The notes under the pieces: generated by a model
Databases searched by the model: none
Seen by the model: only the letters and a program-made list of their open reading frames with translations
Told to the model about the DNA's origin: nothing
Shown here: positions 17,778 through 26,150 of the stretch, one piece after another
Layout of the letters: the number at the start of each line of letters is the position of its first letter
Position numbering within the stretch: position 1 is the first letter of the stretch
NCBI GenBank assembly: GCA_963617275.1
Contig: CAVENX010000049.1
Span: forward strand, 1 to 64,000
Direction: 5' to 3'
Source of the DNA: Limivicinus sp963617275
Lineage (GTDB): Bacteria > Bacillota > Clostridia > Oscillospirales > Oscillospiraceae
Length of the DNA stretch: 64,000 nt
Program-made: the position numbers and the translations under genes

Positions 17778-18575
17778 TTATAGACCGAATTTCTTCATTA
17801 CTATCATCGCCGCAAGGAAAAGTGCGCCAAGGGCAAATGCCGCGGCATCGATACCGGCAAATTTCATTTGCTTCATGCGTGTGCGTCCCTCGCCGCCGTG
17901 GTAGCAGCGGCTTTCCATCGCAACGGCCAGCTCATCCGCACGGCGGAACGCGGACACGAACAGCGGCACAAGCACCGGAAGCAGCGCCTTTGTCCGCTGC
18001 ACAAGATTTCCCGTTTCAAAATCCGCGCCGCGTGCCTTCTGGGCAGACATTATTTTATCCGTTTCCTCGATAAGCGTCGGGATAAAGCGCAGAGCCATGC
18101 TCATCATAAGCGTCAGCTCATGCACCGGAACCTTGATCTTTTTGAGCGGGTTCATGAGCTTTTCAAGCCCGTCTGTAAGCTCCATGGGGCTTGTGGTATA
18201 CGTGAGCAGAAACGTGCCCATAATGAGCAGCGTAATGCGCAGTACCATCTGCGCGGCGCGCTCAAGCCCCTCCCATGTGATTATCCAGCCGGGCAGGACA
18301 GGAGTTCCCTGCGTATAGAAGATATTCAGTATCGCAGTGAGCGCGATTATGAATATCATCGGCTTCAGCCCTTTGAAAAGGCTTTTTATCGGTATCTGCG
18401 ATATACGGATGCACAGAAGCGTTATAAGCGCAGCCGTGCCGTAGCCTGCCCACCCCGCTGCCTGAAAGAGCGCGGCAATGTAGACAACGACAAGAATTAT
18501 CTTTGTGCGTGCGTCAAGCCTGTGGACAACTGAGTTTCCGGGGAAATACTGTCCCAAGGTAATATCTTTAAGCAT
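17778..18575 (-). CDS. ecfT: ECF transporter transmembrane subunit EcfT
   Basis: 265 residues: a six-segment membrane region and a cytoplasmic coupling segment with two Ala-Arg-Gly-type motifs; one is SAQKARGADFET (about residue 180) and the other lies near AMESRCYHGGEGRTR (about residue 227). EcfT links substrate-binding S components to the two ATPases. No S component is in the window, so this is the shared group II module. It begins at the base where ecfA2 ends. Confidence 0.95.
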   Translation of the reverse strand: MLKDITLGQYFPGNSVVHRLDARTKIILVVVYIAALFQAAGWAGYGTAALITLLCIRISQIPIKSLFKGLKPMIFIIALTAILNIFYTQGTPVLPGWIITWEGLERAAQMVLRITLLIMGTFLLTYTTSPMELTDGLEKLMNPLKKIKVPVHELTLMMSMALRFIPTLIEETDKIMSAQKARGADFETGNLVQRTKALLPVLVPLFVSAFRRADELAVAMESRCYHGGEGRTRMKQMKFAGIDAAAFALGALFLAAMIVMKKFGL

Positions 18576-19429
18576 CAGCGGCCCTCCTTTGCGCGGAGAA
18601 CTGCGGCTTTAAGCTGTTCATGCGTATATATCGCCCCTTCAAGCGCAACGCCCCTTTTTCTGAGCGCACCGGCGATCTCTGTCGCGTGCGGCACGTCAAG
18701 TCCCATTTCGACAAGCCTGTCCGCCTGTGAAAAGACCTCGTCGGGAGCGCCGTCCATAACTATCGCACCGTGATCGAACACCAGAATACGCTGCGCTATC
18801 CGTGCAACGTCGTCCATATTATGGCTTACGATAACGACGGTGGCTCCGCTTCTTTCGCGGTAAGCAAGGATATTGCCGAGTATCTGCCTGCTGCCCTGCG
18901 GATCAAGGCCCGCCGTCGGTTCGTCCAGAATGAGTACCTCCGGGCGCATTGCGATGACACCTGCAATGGCTATACGGCGTTTCTGACCGCCGGAAAGTTC
19001 CAAAGGAGATTTATCCAAAAGCTCATCGTCAATGCCGACAAAACCCGCCGCCTCGCGGACGCGCTCGTCGATCTCGCGTTCGAAAAGCTTCATGTTTCGT
19101 GGGCCGAAAGCAATGTCCTTATACACTGTTTCCTCAAAAAGCTGGTATTCAGGATATTGGAACACAAGCCCTACCTTAAATTTTACGTCTCTGCGGGAAA
19201 ATTTGTCCTCGTTTATGTCTTTGCCGTCGCAGCGGACCGTGCCGCCGTCAGGAATGAGCAAAGCGTTCAAGTGTTGGATAAATGTGGACTTTCCCGACCC
19301 CGTATGGCCGATTATTCCGATAAGCTCACCCGAGTGCAGCGTTATATTTATGTTGTCTATCGCCGTTTTTTCAAAAGGAGTGCCCTTGCTGTACACATGG
19401 CGCAGTCCTTCAACGCGTATTTCTGCCAT
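18575..19429 (-). CDS. ecfA2: ECF transporter ATPase EcfA2
   Basis: A 284-residue ABC ATPase: Walker A GHTGSGKST (about residue 40), the Q-loop segment VGLVFQYPEYQLFEETV typical of EcfA2, signature LSGGQKRRI and Walker B EVLILDEPTAGLD. It pairs with EcfA1 to energise vitamin and metal uptake through EcfT and interchangeable S components. It sits between ecfA1 (five bases away) and ecfT. Confidence 0.96.
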   Translation of the reverse strand: MAEIRVEGLRHVYSKGTPFEKTAIDNINITLHSGELIGIIGHTGSGKSTFIQHLNALLIPDGGTVRCDGKDINEDKFSRRDVKFKVGLVFQYPEYQLFEETVYKDIAFGPRNMKLFEREIDERVREAAGFVGIDDELLDKSPLELSGGQKRRIAIAGVIAMRPEVLILDEPTAGLDPQGSRQILGNILAYRERSGATVVIVSHNMDDVARIAQRILVFDHGAIVMDGAPDEVFSQADRLVEMGLDVPHATEIAGALRKRGVALEGAIYTHEQLKAAVLRAKEGR

Positions 19430-19434
19430 TTGTT

Positions 19435-20268
19435 TTATCCTCTCAGGCAGGCGGCAAGCACCTGTGCAAAGCCGTCCGCATCAAGCTTCATCTCAGGAAC
19501 ATCAAGCCCGGCCCCACGAAGCTCCTTTGTAAGGCGGACTGTTTCGGGCACATCAAGCCCCTCCGCATCCATAAGCGCAGTATCCGAAAAAACCTCCGTC
19601 GGAGTACCGTCCCTGATAATGCGGCTGTTAGACATTATCACAAGTCTGTCCGCGCCGATGCACTCATCCATATGGTGGGTAATCAGCACGATCGTCAGTC
19701 CCTTTTCACGGCATAGTCTTGTGACCGTTGCAATGACCTCGCGCCGACCCTGCGGGTCAAGCATCGCGGTAGGCTCGTCAAGCACTATAATATCCGGCTC
19801 CATAGCGATAACGCCGGCAATGGCGACGCGCTGCTTCTGCCCGCCGGAGAGAAGATGCGGCGCGTGGGTGCGAAATTCATACATACCGACCTGTCTGAGC
19901 GCGTCATCGACCCGCCGGCGTATCTCCGTCGGCTCAAGTCCGAGGTTTTCCGGTGCAAATGCCACATCGTCCTCAACCACGTTCGCCACTATCTGGTTAT
20001 CTGGATTCTGAAAGACCATGCCGACTCTGCGGCGGATATCAATGGTCTTATCCTCATCGGCTGTATCCATGCCGAAAACCGTGACCTTGCCCGAATCCGG
20101 CACAAGGATGGCGTTCATATGCTTTGCAAGAGTGGATTTGCCGGAGCCGTTGTGTCCGAGCACCGCGACAAATTCACCCTTTTCTATTTCAAGGCTTACC
20201 CCGTCGAGACTTTTGTATTCGTCCCCGGGATATGAAAAATCAACATTTTCAAAAGTGATAACTGACAT
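19435..20268 (-). CDS. ecfA1: ECF transporter ATPase EcfA1
   Basis: A 277-residue ABC ATPase with Walker A GHNGSGKST, the EcfA1-type segment VGMVFQNPDNQIVANVVEDD, signature LSGGQKQRV and Walker B IIVLDEPTAMLD. I start at the ATG at 20268, with AAGGAA nine bases upstream; the alternative six codons earlier is a TTG without a ribosome site. It is the first gene of the ecf-truA operon. Confidence 0.96.
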   Translation of the reverse strand: MSVITFENVDFSYPGDEYKSLDGVSLEIEKGEFVAVLGHNGSGKSTLAKHMNAILVPDSGKVTVFGMDTADEDKTIDIRRRVGMVFQNPDNQIVANVVEDDVAFAPENLGLEPTEIRRRVDDALRQVGMYEFRTHAPHLLSGGQKQRVAIAGVIAMEPDIIVLDEPTAMLDPQGRREVIATVTRLCREKGLTIVLITHHMDECIGADRLVIMSNSRIIRDGTPTEVFSDTALMDAEGLDVPETVRLTKELRGAGLDVPEMKLDADGFAQVLAACLRG

Positions 20269-20348
20269 TTCCGTTTCCTTATTCAATACGTTCTTTCAAA
20301 GAAAACCGCCGCAGGCAGCGCGTGTCATCCCTTGCCGCCCCGAACTTT

Positions 20349-21209
20349 TTACCGTTCCCATCTGCATGTGGCGCCGCATGGAAGGGCAAGCCCCGTATCG
20401 GTCACGGGCAGCCCAAGCTCCTGAGCGTCTGACCTGCCGCCGAATTTCTTTGTAAATATGCTCTCCGTCACATACGAAAGCACCGACGCGGAAAGTCCGG
20501 TCGTATATGAATTGATGACAACAAACAGCGGATCGTCCGACAGCACTCCCGCACACAGCGAAACGAACGGCCAGAGATTCTGCTCAAGCTTCCAGACCTC
20601 GCCGCCAGGGCCGCGCCCGTAGGAGGGAGGATCCATGATTATTGCATCGTATCTGCGGCCGCGGCGTATCTCGCGCTCCACAAATTTTGCGCAGTCGTCA
20701 ACGATCCAGCGGATGGGCGCATCCGAAAGTCCGGAAGCGGCGGCGTTTTCCTTGCCCCATGCAACCATGCCCTTCGCCGCGTCCACGTGACACACGCTCG
20801 CCCCCGCCCTGGCGCACGCGACAGTCGCCGCGCCCGTATATCCAAACAGGTTAAGAACGCTTATTTCCCTTCCGGCAGAGCGTATCTTGCCCATTGCCCA
20901 GTCCCAGTTGCATGCCTGTTCGGGGAAAAGGCCGGTATGCTTGAAATTCATCGGCTTTACGTTGAACGTCAGTTCGCCGTATCTTATTTTCCAGTTTTCC
21001 GGCAGGCCGCCTTTGTCCCAGCTTCCTCCGCCGGTCTCGCTGCGGCGGTAGCGGGCATCCCTGTCGTTCCAATGCCTGTTCCGGCGCGGCGTATCCCATA
21101 TGGCCTGCGGGTCGGGGCGCACAAGATAGTATTTCCCCCAGCGCTCAAGCTTTTCACCCTTTGAGCAGTCCAGAAGTTCAAAATCCTGCCATTTATCCGA
21201 AATAAACAT
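20349..21209 (-). CDS. Class I SAM-dependent methyltransferase, possibly rRNA (cytosine-C5)-type
   Basis: About 286 residues. The SAM site is visible as LNLFGYTGAATVACARAGA (motif I, about residue 130) and the acidic loop VDAAKGMVAW; the catalytic-type motif is IIMDPPSYGRG (about residue 210). This resembles the RlmI/RlmK-like group of large-subunit rRNA methyltransferases but lacks their N-terminal PUA domain, so the target is uncertain. The ATG at 21209 has GGAG upstream. The predicted transcript starts near 21236, which excludes the GTG at 21239. Confidence 0.85.
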   Translation of the reverse strand: MFISDKWQDFELLDCSKGEKLERWGKYYLVRPDPQAIWDTPRRNRHWNDRDARYRRSETGGGSWDKGGLPENWKIRYGELTFNVKPMNFKHTGLFPEQACNWDWAMGKIRSAGREISVLNLFGYTGAATVACARAGASVCHVDAAKGMVAWGKENAAASGLSDAPIRWIVDDCAKFVEREIRRGRRYDAIIMDPPSYGRGPGGEVWKLEQNLWPFVSLCAGVLSDDPLFVVINSYTTGLSASVLSYVTESIFTKKFGGRSDAQELGLPVTDTGLALPCGATCRWER

Positions 21210-21242
21210 ATCCGTCTCCAAGCAAACATTTTTTGACACAAT

Positions 21243-21271
21243 ATTATATCAGTAATGTACCATGCGGTCAA
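21243..21271 (-). promoter_or_regulatory. Promoter of the SAM methyltransferase gene
   Basis: On the minus strand, TTGACC (21266-21271), a 17-base spacer and TATAAT (21243-21248), with an extended TGA before the -10. Confidence 0.8.
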
Positions 21272-21303
21272 CACCAAAAAACCGCGATTCTCCCGCATAT
21301 ACC

Positions 21304-21332
21304 TCGACATTTTCCGGCAGCAGTGCTATAAT
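21304..21332 (+). promoter_or_regulatory. Promoter of the inositol monophosphatase-birA operon
   Basis: TCGACA (21304-21309), a 17-base spacer and TATAAT (21327-21332). It is divergent from the methyltransferase promoter, with only 32 bases between the two -35 boxes. Confidence 0.75.
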
Positions 21333-21366
21333 ACAGCCGAAAATTTTGATTCACGGGGTTTCTGAA

Positions 21367-22143
21367 ATGGATACTGTAAAGAAAATATATGACGCAATGC
21401 TCTCCGCCGAACGTGAGGGTGCTGAAATAATCCTGCATAAGGGTCGGATACACCTGCATGAAAAGTCCTGCCACAGAGACGTGGTGACAGAATATGACAG
21501 CAGGGTGCAGGCGCTTCTGGTAGAACGGCTCAAGGAGGCTGTGCCCGGCGCACGTTTCTGCTGTGAAGAGAGCAATGTGCAGGACGATCTTCACGCAGAG
21601 CACGTCTTCGTCATTGACCCCATCGACGGGACGATGAATTTTGTAAAGAATTTTAACCACAGCTGCATTTCGATAGGCTATCTGCACAACGGCGTACCCA
21701 CAGCCGCCGCCGTATATGACCCGTACATGGACGAGATGTTTTCCGCGATAAAAGGCGAGGGCGCATGGCTCAACGGAACGCCCATCCACGCTGCGGAAAC
21801 GCCGCTGAGCGAAAATGTTTTTTCCATGGGCACATCGCCCTACATTCCGGAAAATACCGACGAAAGCTTCCGTCTGGCAAGGATCGCCTATGACGCAAGC
21901 CTTGACCTGCGCCGCGGCGCTTCTGCCGAGCTTGATCTTGCGTATGTCGCCGCCGGAAGATCGGGACTTTTTTACGAGCTTAGTCTCAGCTTCTGGGACT
22001 ATGCCGCGGGTATGCTGCTTGTAGAAGAAGCCGGCGGTAAATGCACGTCGCTGGATTTTTCTCCCCTGCCGCTCGACGGAAGAAAATCTTCCCTTCTTGC
22101 CGGCGGCAGGCTGTGCTATGACGATTTCGCAAAGCTCATGTGA
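21367..22143 (+). CDS. Inositol monophosphatase family protein
   Basis: 258 residues of the lithium-sensitive Mg-dependent phosphatase fold. Metal ligands are visible: the EES motif in FCCEESN (about residue 68), DPIDGTMNFVKNF (about residue 87) and the late WDYAAGMLLVEEAGG (about residue 215). It may hydrolyse inositol phosphate, fructose-1,6-bisphosphate or 3'-phosphoadenosine 5'-phosphate; the sequence does not decide. The ATG at 21367 fits the promoter and the family's usual N-terminus. It overlaps or abuts birA. Confidence 0.93.
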   Translation: MDTVKKIYDAMLSAEREGAEIILHKGRIHLHEKSCHRDVVTEYDSRVQALLVERLKEAVPGARFCCEESNVQDDLHAEHVFVIDPIDGTMNFVKNFNHSCISIGYLHNGVPTAAAVYDPYMDEMFSAIKGEGAWLNGTPIHAAETPLSENVFSMGTSPYIPENTDESFRLARIAYDASLDLRRGASAELDLAYVAAGRSGLFYELSLSFWDYAAGMLLVEEAGGKCTSLDFSPLPLDGRKSSLLAGGRLCYDDFAKLM

Positions 22144-22163
22144 ATGGCGCGGCAGGTGCAGCC

Positions 22164-22916
22164 ATGGAAATAAAGGAGCTTGACCGCAGCGCACCGGTCG
22201 TATGCAAAAAGTGCGTTACATCGACGAACACAATAATCAAAGGGCTTGTGCCGTCGGGGCTGCCGGACGGATTTGTCCTCGCCGCCGAAAAGCAGACTTC
22301 CGGCCGCGGGCGCCTCGGAAGAAGCTTTGAATCCCCGGAGGGCGGGCTTTATCTCTCCATGCTGCTCTACCCGAGGTGTCAGCCGGAGGAGACGGCTACG
22401 CTCACCCCATGTGCCGCTGTCGCGGTGAGCCGCGCCATTGAAAAGGTCTGCGGCGTCAGTCCCGAGATAAAATGGCCGAACGATCTGAAAATAGACGAAA
22501 AAAAGCTCTGCGGTATTCTGACCGAGAGTTCCTCATACTGCGGAAGACGCTATGTTGTTATCGGGATAGGGATCAATGTGAACACAAAAATCGCAGAGCT
22601 TGCGCCGGAAATGCGGGAGATTGCGGCATCGCTTTACGAGACGGCCGGAAAGGTCACGGATCTGGGCGCGCTCACAGCCGGAATAGTCCGTGAGCTGGAC
22701 ACAATGTACGAAAGCTGGAAAGCCGACAAAAGCTATTGTCTCGATGAGTACAGGAAGCGCTGCGGCAGCATAGGCCGCGATATCTGGCTGCTTCAGAACG
22801 GCGAAAGGCTCAAGGCCCGCTCCCTCGATGTGGACGAAAGCTTTGCGCTGATCGTCGAGGAAAACGGAGAGCGCAGGCGCATAGACTTCGGTGAAATCAG
22901 CATAAGACAGCGCTGA
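22164..22916 (+). CDS. birA: Biotin--[acetyl-CoA-carboxylase] ligase, catalytic form
   Basis: About 250 residues. The biotinyl-AMP loop GRGRLGRSFESPEGGLYLSM (about residues 45-64) and KWPNDLKIDEKKLCGIL (about residues 105-121) identify the biotin ligase; the C-terminal SH3-like domain is present. There is no N-terminal helix-turn-helix, so it is not a repressor. Starts at a GTG at 22140 (overlapping the previous stop) or the ATG at 22164 are possible; family alignment favours the latter. Confidence 0.93.
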   Translation: MEIKELDRSAPVVCKKCVTSTNTIIKGLVPSGLPDGFVLAAEKQTSGRGRLGRSFESPEGGLYLSMLLYPRCQPEETATLTPCAAVAVSRAIEKVCGVSPEIKWPNDLKIDEKKLCGILTESSSYCGRRYVVIGIGINVNTKIAELAPEMREIAASLYETAGKVTDLGALTAGIVRELDTMYESWKADKSYCLDEYRKRCGSIGRDIWLLQNGERLKARSLDVDESFALIVEENGERRRIDFGEISIRQR

Positions 22917-22957
22917 AAAGGAGCTGCAGCAATTTTCGTTTTGCTGCAGCCCCTTTT
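22916..22957. terminator. Bidirectional terminator, copy 1 of a shared sequence
   Basis: AAAAGGAGCTGCAGCAA (22916-22932) pairs with TTGCTGCAGCCCCTTTT (22941-22957), with one mismatch, between convergent birA and the reductase gene. The central 26 bases are identical, in inverted orientation, to the terminator at 26104-26146. Confidence 0.85.
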
Positions 22958-22969
22958 ATAATGCAAATT

Positions 22970-24193
22970 TTACTTTGTCGGGAATATTTCAAGCTCGATA
23001 TCGCTGAGCGGGAAGGAGCAGCAGGGGTGAATCCAGCCGAATTTCTTATCGGCAAGCCTACGCCCGTCTGCATCCTCGGGAATATAGACCTCGCCGCTGA
23101 CAAGACGGGAATGGCACCAGCCGCACTCGCCGCTGCGGCAGTGCGACGGAGCCTTTATCCCTGCGCCCTCCATCGCCCAAAGAAGAGACTGTCTCGCGCT
23201 GCATGGGATGCTCTGCTTCTCACCGTGGATGACGACAGTCAGAGTAAACTTGGCGTCCTTCTTATCGGCGGGGAAGTCGGCATTTTCATCGGCCTTGAGA
23301 TAGTCTCCGGACATCTCCATACGGTAAAGGCGCTTTGGCAGGCCGAGCTTCTTCATCTCACTCTCTTCAAAGATGTACATTGCCTTCGGGCCGCACATAA
23401 ACACAGAATATTCGCCCTCGGGGGCGTATTTCTTTATAAGCTCGGCAGTGATGAATCCGTGCTCGTAGCCCTCTTTCTCCTCATGGGAGAGGATATGCAC
23501 GACCTTTACCCGGCCGTTGGAACGTGCGGCGACGGCTTCGATCTCGTCCTTGAGAAGTATACCGCCAGAGGTGCGGCTGCCGTAGAGGATAGTCATATCG
23601 AAGTCCTCGATGCCGTCGGCGATCGCGGAGGCCATGGAGTAAAACGGTGTGATACCTGAGCCGCCGGCAATGGCGATGACATGCTTTGCGTCGCGCAGGT
23701 TCTGATAATAGAAATCTCCGAGCGGGCCGCTTATCTCGACCTCGTCGCCCTCTTTCCATGTATCAAGTATGTATCTGGAGGCGTAGGATGGATTCGTAAG
23801 CTTGATGGTGAGCGTGTAGCTGGTGTTCTCGCTGCCGAGCGCGTCCTTGGGATTCGAGCGGATGGTATAGGGCTTATGAACAAGAGCACCGTCGATATTC
23901 AGCGTTACGGAAACATACTGGCTGGCACGGAAAAACGCCATCTCTGTTGTGCCTTTCCCGGCATTCGGGACAAGGGTGAAGCTCTTCGCATCGCCGTGGT
24001 CTATGACCTTTGCGATCTTGGCATACTGAACCTCGGGGTGGAGCTTCTTTGCGAGCACATTCGCGTTGAATATAGATCGTGGGATCTCTGCGGGCGCCTG
24101 ATCTATCGCCTTTAACCTTGTCTTTACCTCGCCGAGGAACGGGAACGGAGTCAACCCCTTGAGACCGTCTTTTGAATAATTATACTTTGCCAT
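22970..24193 (-). CDS. Flavin-dependent ferredoxin/NAD(P)H reductase with C-terminal 2Fe-2S domain
   Basis: 407 residues. The FAD-binding part carries KPYTIRSNP (RxYS/T-type motif, near residue 108), the NAD(P)-binding part IAIAGGSGITPFYSMASAI (near residue 170) and CGPKAMYIFEE. The C-terminal plant-type 2Fe-2S domain has CRSGECGWCHS (about residue 358) and a final Cys in HPCCSFPLSD. The N-terminal 50 residues are an extra segment. The plan matches phenol hydroxylase or CDP-6-deoxy reductase-like proteins. It should pass electrons from NAD(P)H to a partner, plausibly the CrtI-like flavoprotein encoded two bases upstream. Confidence 0.88.
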   Translation of the reverse strand: MAKYNYSKDGLKGLTPFPFLGEVKTRLKAIDQAPAEIPRSIFNANVLAKKLHPEVQYAKIAKVIDHGDAKSFTLVPNAGKGTTEMAFFRASQYVSVTLNIDGALVHKPYTIRSNPKDALGSENTSYTLTIKLTNPSYASRYILDTWKEGDEVEISGPLGDFYYQNLRDAKHVIAIAGGSGITPFYSMASAIADGIEDFDMTILYGSRTSGGILLKDEIEAVAARSNGRVKVVHILSHEEKEGYEHGFITAELIKKYAPEGEYSVFMCGPKAMYIFEESEMKKLGLPKRLYRMEMSGDYLKADENADFPADKKDAKFTLTVVIHGEKQSIPCSARQSLLWAMEGAGIKAPSHCRSGECGWCHSRLVSGEVYIPEDADGRRLADKKFGWIHPCCSFPLSDIELEIFPTK

Positions 24194-24194
24194 C

Positions 24195-25742
24195 TTACTT
24201 GCCCTCCTTCATGTCCTGAAGCATGTATCTTGCCTGCTCCGCGCCTGAGAGATAGGCCTGTGAATAGCCGTCCATCTGGGAGCCGTGGCCGCCGACAAAG
24301 CGCAGGCCTTTTATCGTATAATCCTCACGGTGCGCACACTGCACACGCGGGAACATGCCGTCCCAGCCTGCGGGGATGTAGCCGTAGACATCGCCGCGCG
24401 GCGTACCAAGGTAGCGCGCCCATGTGACAGGGGAAGCGACGACGATCTCTTCAATGTGATTCTGAAGATCACAGCCGGTGACTTCTTCATAGCGCTCAAC
24501 GCATTCACGGGCGACACGATCCTTGATCTTGAAGTATTCCTCCTCGGTGACGTCCTTAAACGGGTCGCCTGTGAAGAACTTGCTGAATTGGATGAACGCA
24601 CGATTTTCTCCCGCAGCGTCGGGAAGGGCGTTTGTGAGAACAGTGCAGGTGATGTCACGGTGGGTGTCGATAGAGTCGGATGAAAGGAACTGCTGGTGGT
24701 TATCCGGCGTGTGCCGCAGGAAGGTATCGTAATTCTTCAGACCGATCTCCTCAGCGCTCGCATCAAGACCGAGGTACACGGTGAAAGCAGCCTGTGCGAG
24801 ACGCTGCGCGTTCATCTTCTTTTTATCGTACTCGGGGACTTCGTTCCTGTCTACCATGCGGTCGAACACAACATGGGGCATGAGGTTTGAGATAACGTAG
24901 GAACACTCGATATACTCGCCTGAAGCAAGCTCGACGCCGCATACCTTGCCTCCCTTGATGTCTATCTTCCCGACCTTGGTGTTATACCAGATCTCACCGC
25001 CGAACTCGCGGAGCTTCGCGTCAAACGCGAGAGATATCTCATGCGAGCGGTTCTTTGCAAACCAGGGCAGCTGGGTCAGGTACACGTAGGTCATGAAGGT
25101 GTAGGGCGCAAAGCTCATTTCCGTGGAATCGGCCGCGACATACGTCCAGTAAGACTCAAATATCTGGCGCGCCTTATCGGGAACGCCGATCTTGCGCAGC
25201 ATCTCATCGCAGGGCTGCGGGACAAGACGCATGAGGTCATAGTACTTGAGCATCATTTCGACCTTTTGCAGTCCCTCCGGCTCGTTATGGCGCTCATATA
25301 GCCATTCGACACCGTCAACCAGCATACGGCCAAGCTCCATGACTGTAGTCATGGATTCGCGGCTGCCGGGTACCTGACGTTCCATTTCGTCGATAAAATT
25401 CTGAACGCCTGCGGGCATGGCAACATTGAAGCCATCAGGATCGGTCGCAATGGATGCGAAGCTTTCGTTCGCGCTGCACCATTCCACAGCCAAACCATAT
25501 TCATCCTCGAGCAGCTGCCGCACCGCGCCGCGCTTGCCTTCGCCCTCGCCGGTACCCATCTGGCACAGCTCGTGCAGGGTTGCTTCAAATTCATAGTTGC
25601 CGCGGACAAAGCTTGTAGCACAGCCTCCAGGCAGATTATGCTTTTCGAGAACGAGCACTTTTTTCCCGGCTTTCGCAAGATAGGTCGCGGCGGAAAGCCC
25701 GCCGTTTCCTGCGCCTACAACGATCACGTCGTATTTCTGCAT
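24195..25742 (-). CDS. CrtI/phytoene desaturase-like FAD-dependent oxidoreductase
   Basis: About 515 residues. The N-terminus has the dinucleotide fold VIVVGAGNGGLSAATYLAKA followed by LVLEKHNLPGG, the pattern of phytoene desaturases and retinol saturases; the C-terminus has a typical FAD motif, GLRFVGGHGSQMDGYSQAY. I start at the ATG at 25742 because GGAGGG lies eight bases upstream; upstream ATGs would overlap the ribosome site or a TATAAT-like -10. No carotenoid genes are near, so the substrate (a lipid, retinoid, steroid or other alkene) is unknown. It is co-transcribed with a 2Fe-2S reductase. Confidence 0.85.
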   Translation of the reverse strand: MQKYDVIVVGAGNGGLSAATYLAKAGKKVLVLEKHNLPGGCATSFVRGNYEFEATLHELCQMGTGEGEGKRGAVRQLLEDEYGLAVEWCSANESFASIATDPDGFNVAMPAGVQNFIDEMERQVPGSRESMTTVMELGRMLVDGVEWLYERHNEPEGLQKVEMMLKYYDLMRLVPQPCDEMLRKIGVPDKARQIFESYWTYVAADSTEMSFAPYTFMTYVYLTQLPWFAKNRSHEISLAFDAKLREFGGEIWYNTKVGKIDIKGGKVCGVELASGEYIECSYVISNLMPHVVFDRMVDRNEVPEYDKKKMNAQRLAQAAFTVYLGLDASAEEIGLKNYDTFLRHTPDNHQQFLSSDSIDTHRDITCTVLTNALPDAAGENRAFIQFSKFFTGDPFKDVTEEEYFKIKDRVARECVERYEEVTGCDLQNHIEEIVVASPVTWARYLGTPRGDVYGYIPAGWDGMFPRVQCAHREDYTIKGLRFVGGHGSQMDGYSQAYLSGAEQARYMLQDMKEGK

Positions 25743-26103
25743 TGACATTCCCTCCAATATTATATACATAAGTCGTATTGTGTGGTATAGCCACAGATAT
25801 TTTACCATATCCGGCAGCAATGCGCAATAGAGTATTGATATTTGCTTGACAAAATACTGCATGTATTTTTGTGAAAAGTAGAAATATAAGCGCCCCGGGT
25901 GGCTTTTATTCAAAGGCCACGCTTGGTTCTATGACGAATAAATTATAAAACTTGGTATCACATATACCGCCATGGAGGATAAATCAAAATGCGTGCAGAG
26001 GACAGCAGCAGTCTGAAAGCCGGATTTGTTCAGCTCATGGAGGCAACGGTATTTTTCGGTGTACAGCAGTTTTGCCAAAGATCGTTCGTACAGAAATCGT
26101 TTG

Positions 26104-26146
26104 AAAAAAGGGCCGCAGCAAAACGAAAATTGCTGCAGCCCCTTTT
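26104..26146 (-). terminator. Terminator of hflKC, copy 2 of a shared sequence
   Basis: A purine-rich arm (26104-26121) pairs with TTGCTGCAGCCCCTTTT (26130-26146), with one small bulge. It is four bases after the hflC stop and ends in T-runs on the minus strand. The 26-base core equals the core of the terminator at 22916-22957. The 230 bases on its right side (25860-26100) hold no gene I can support. Confidence 0.8.
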
Positions 26147-26150
26147 GTAC

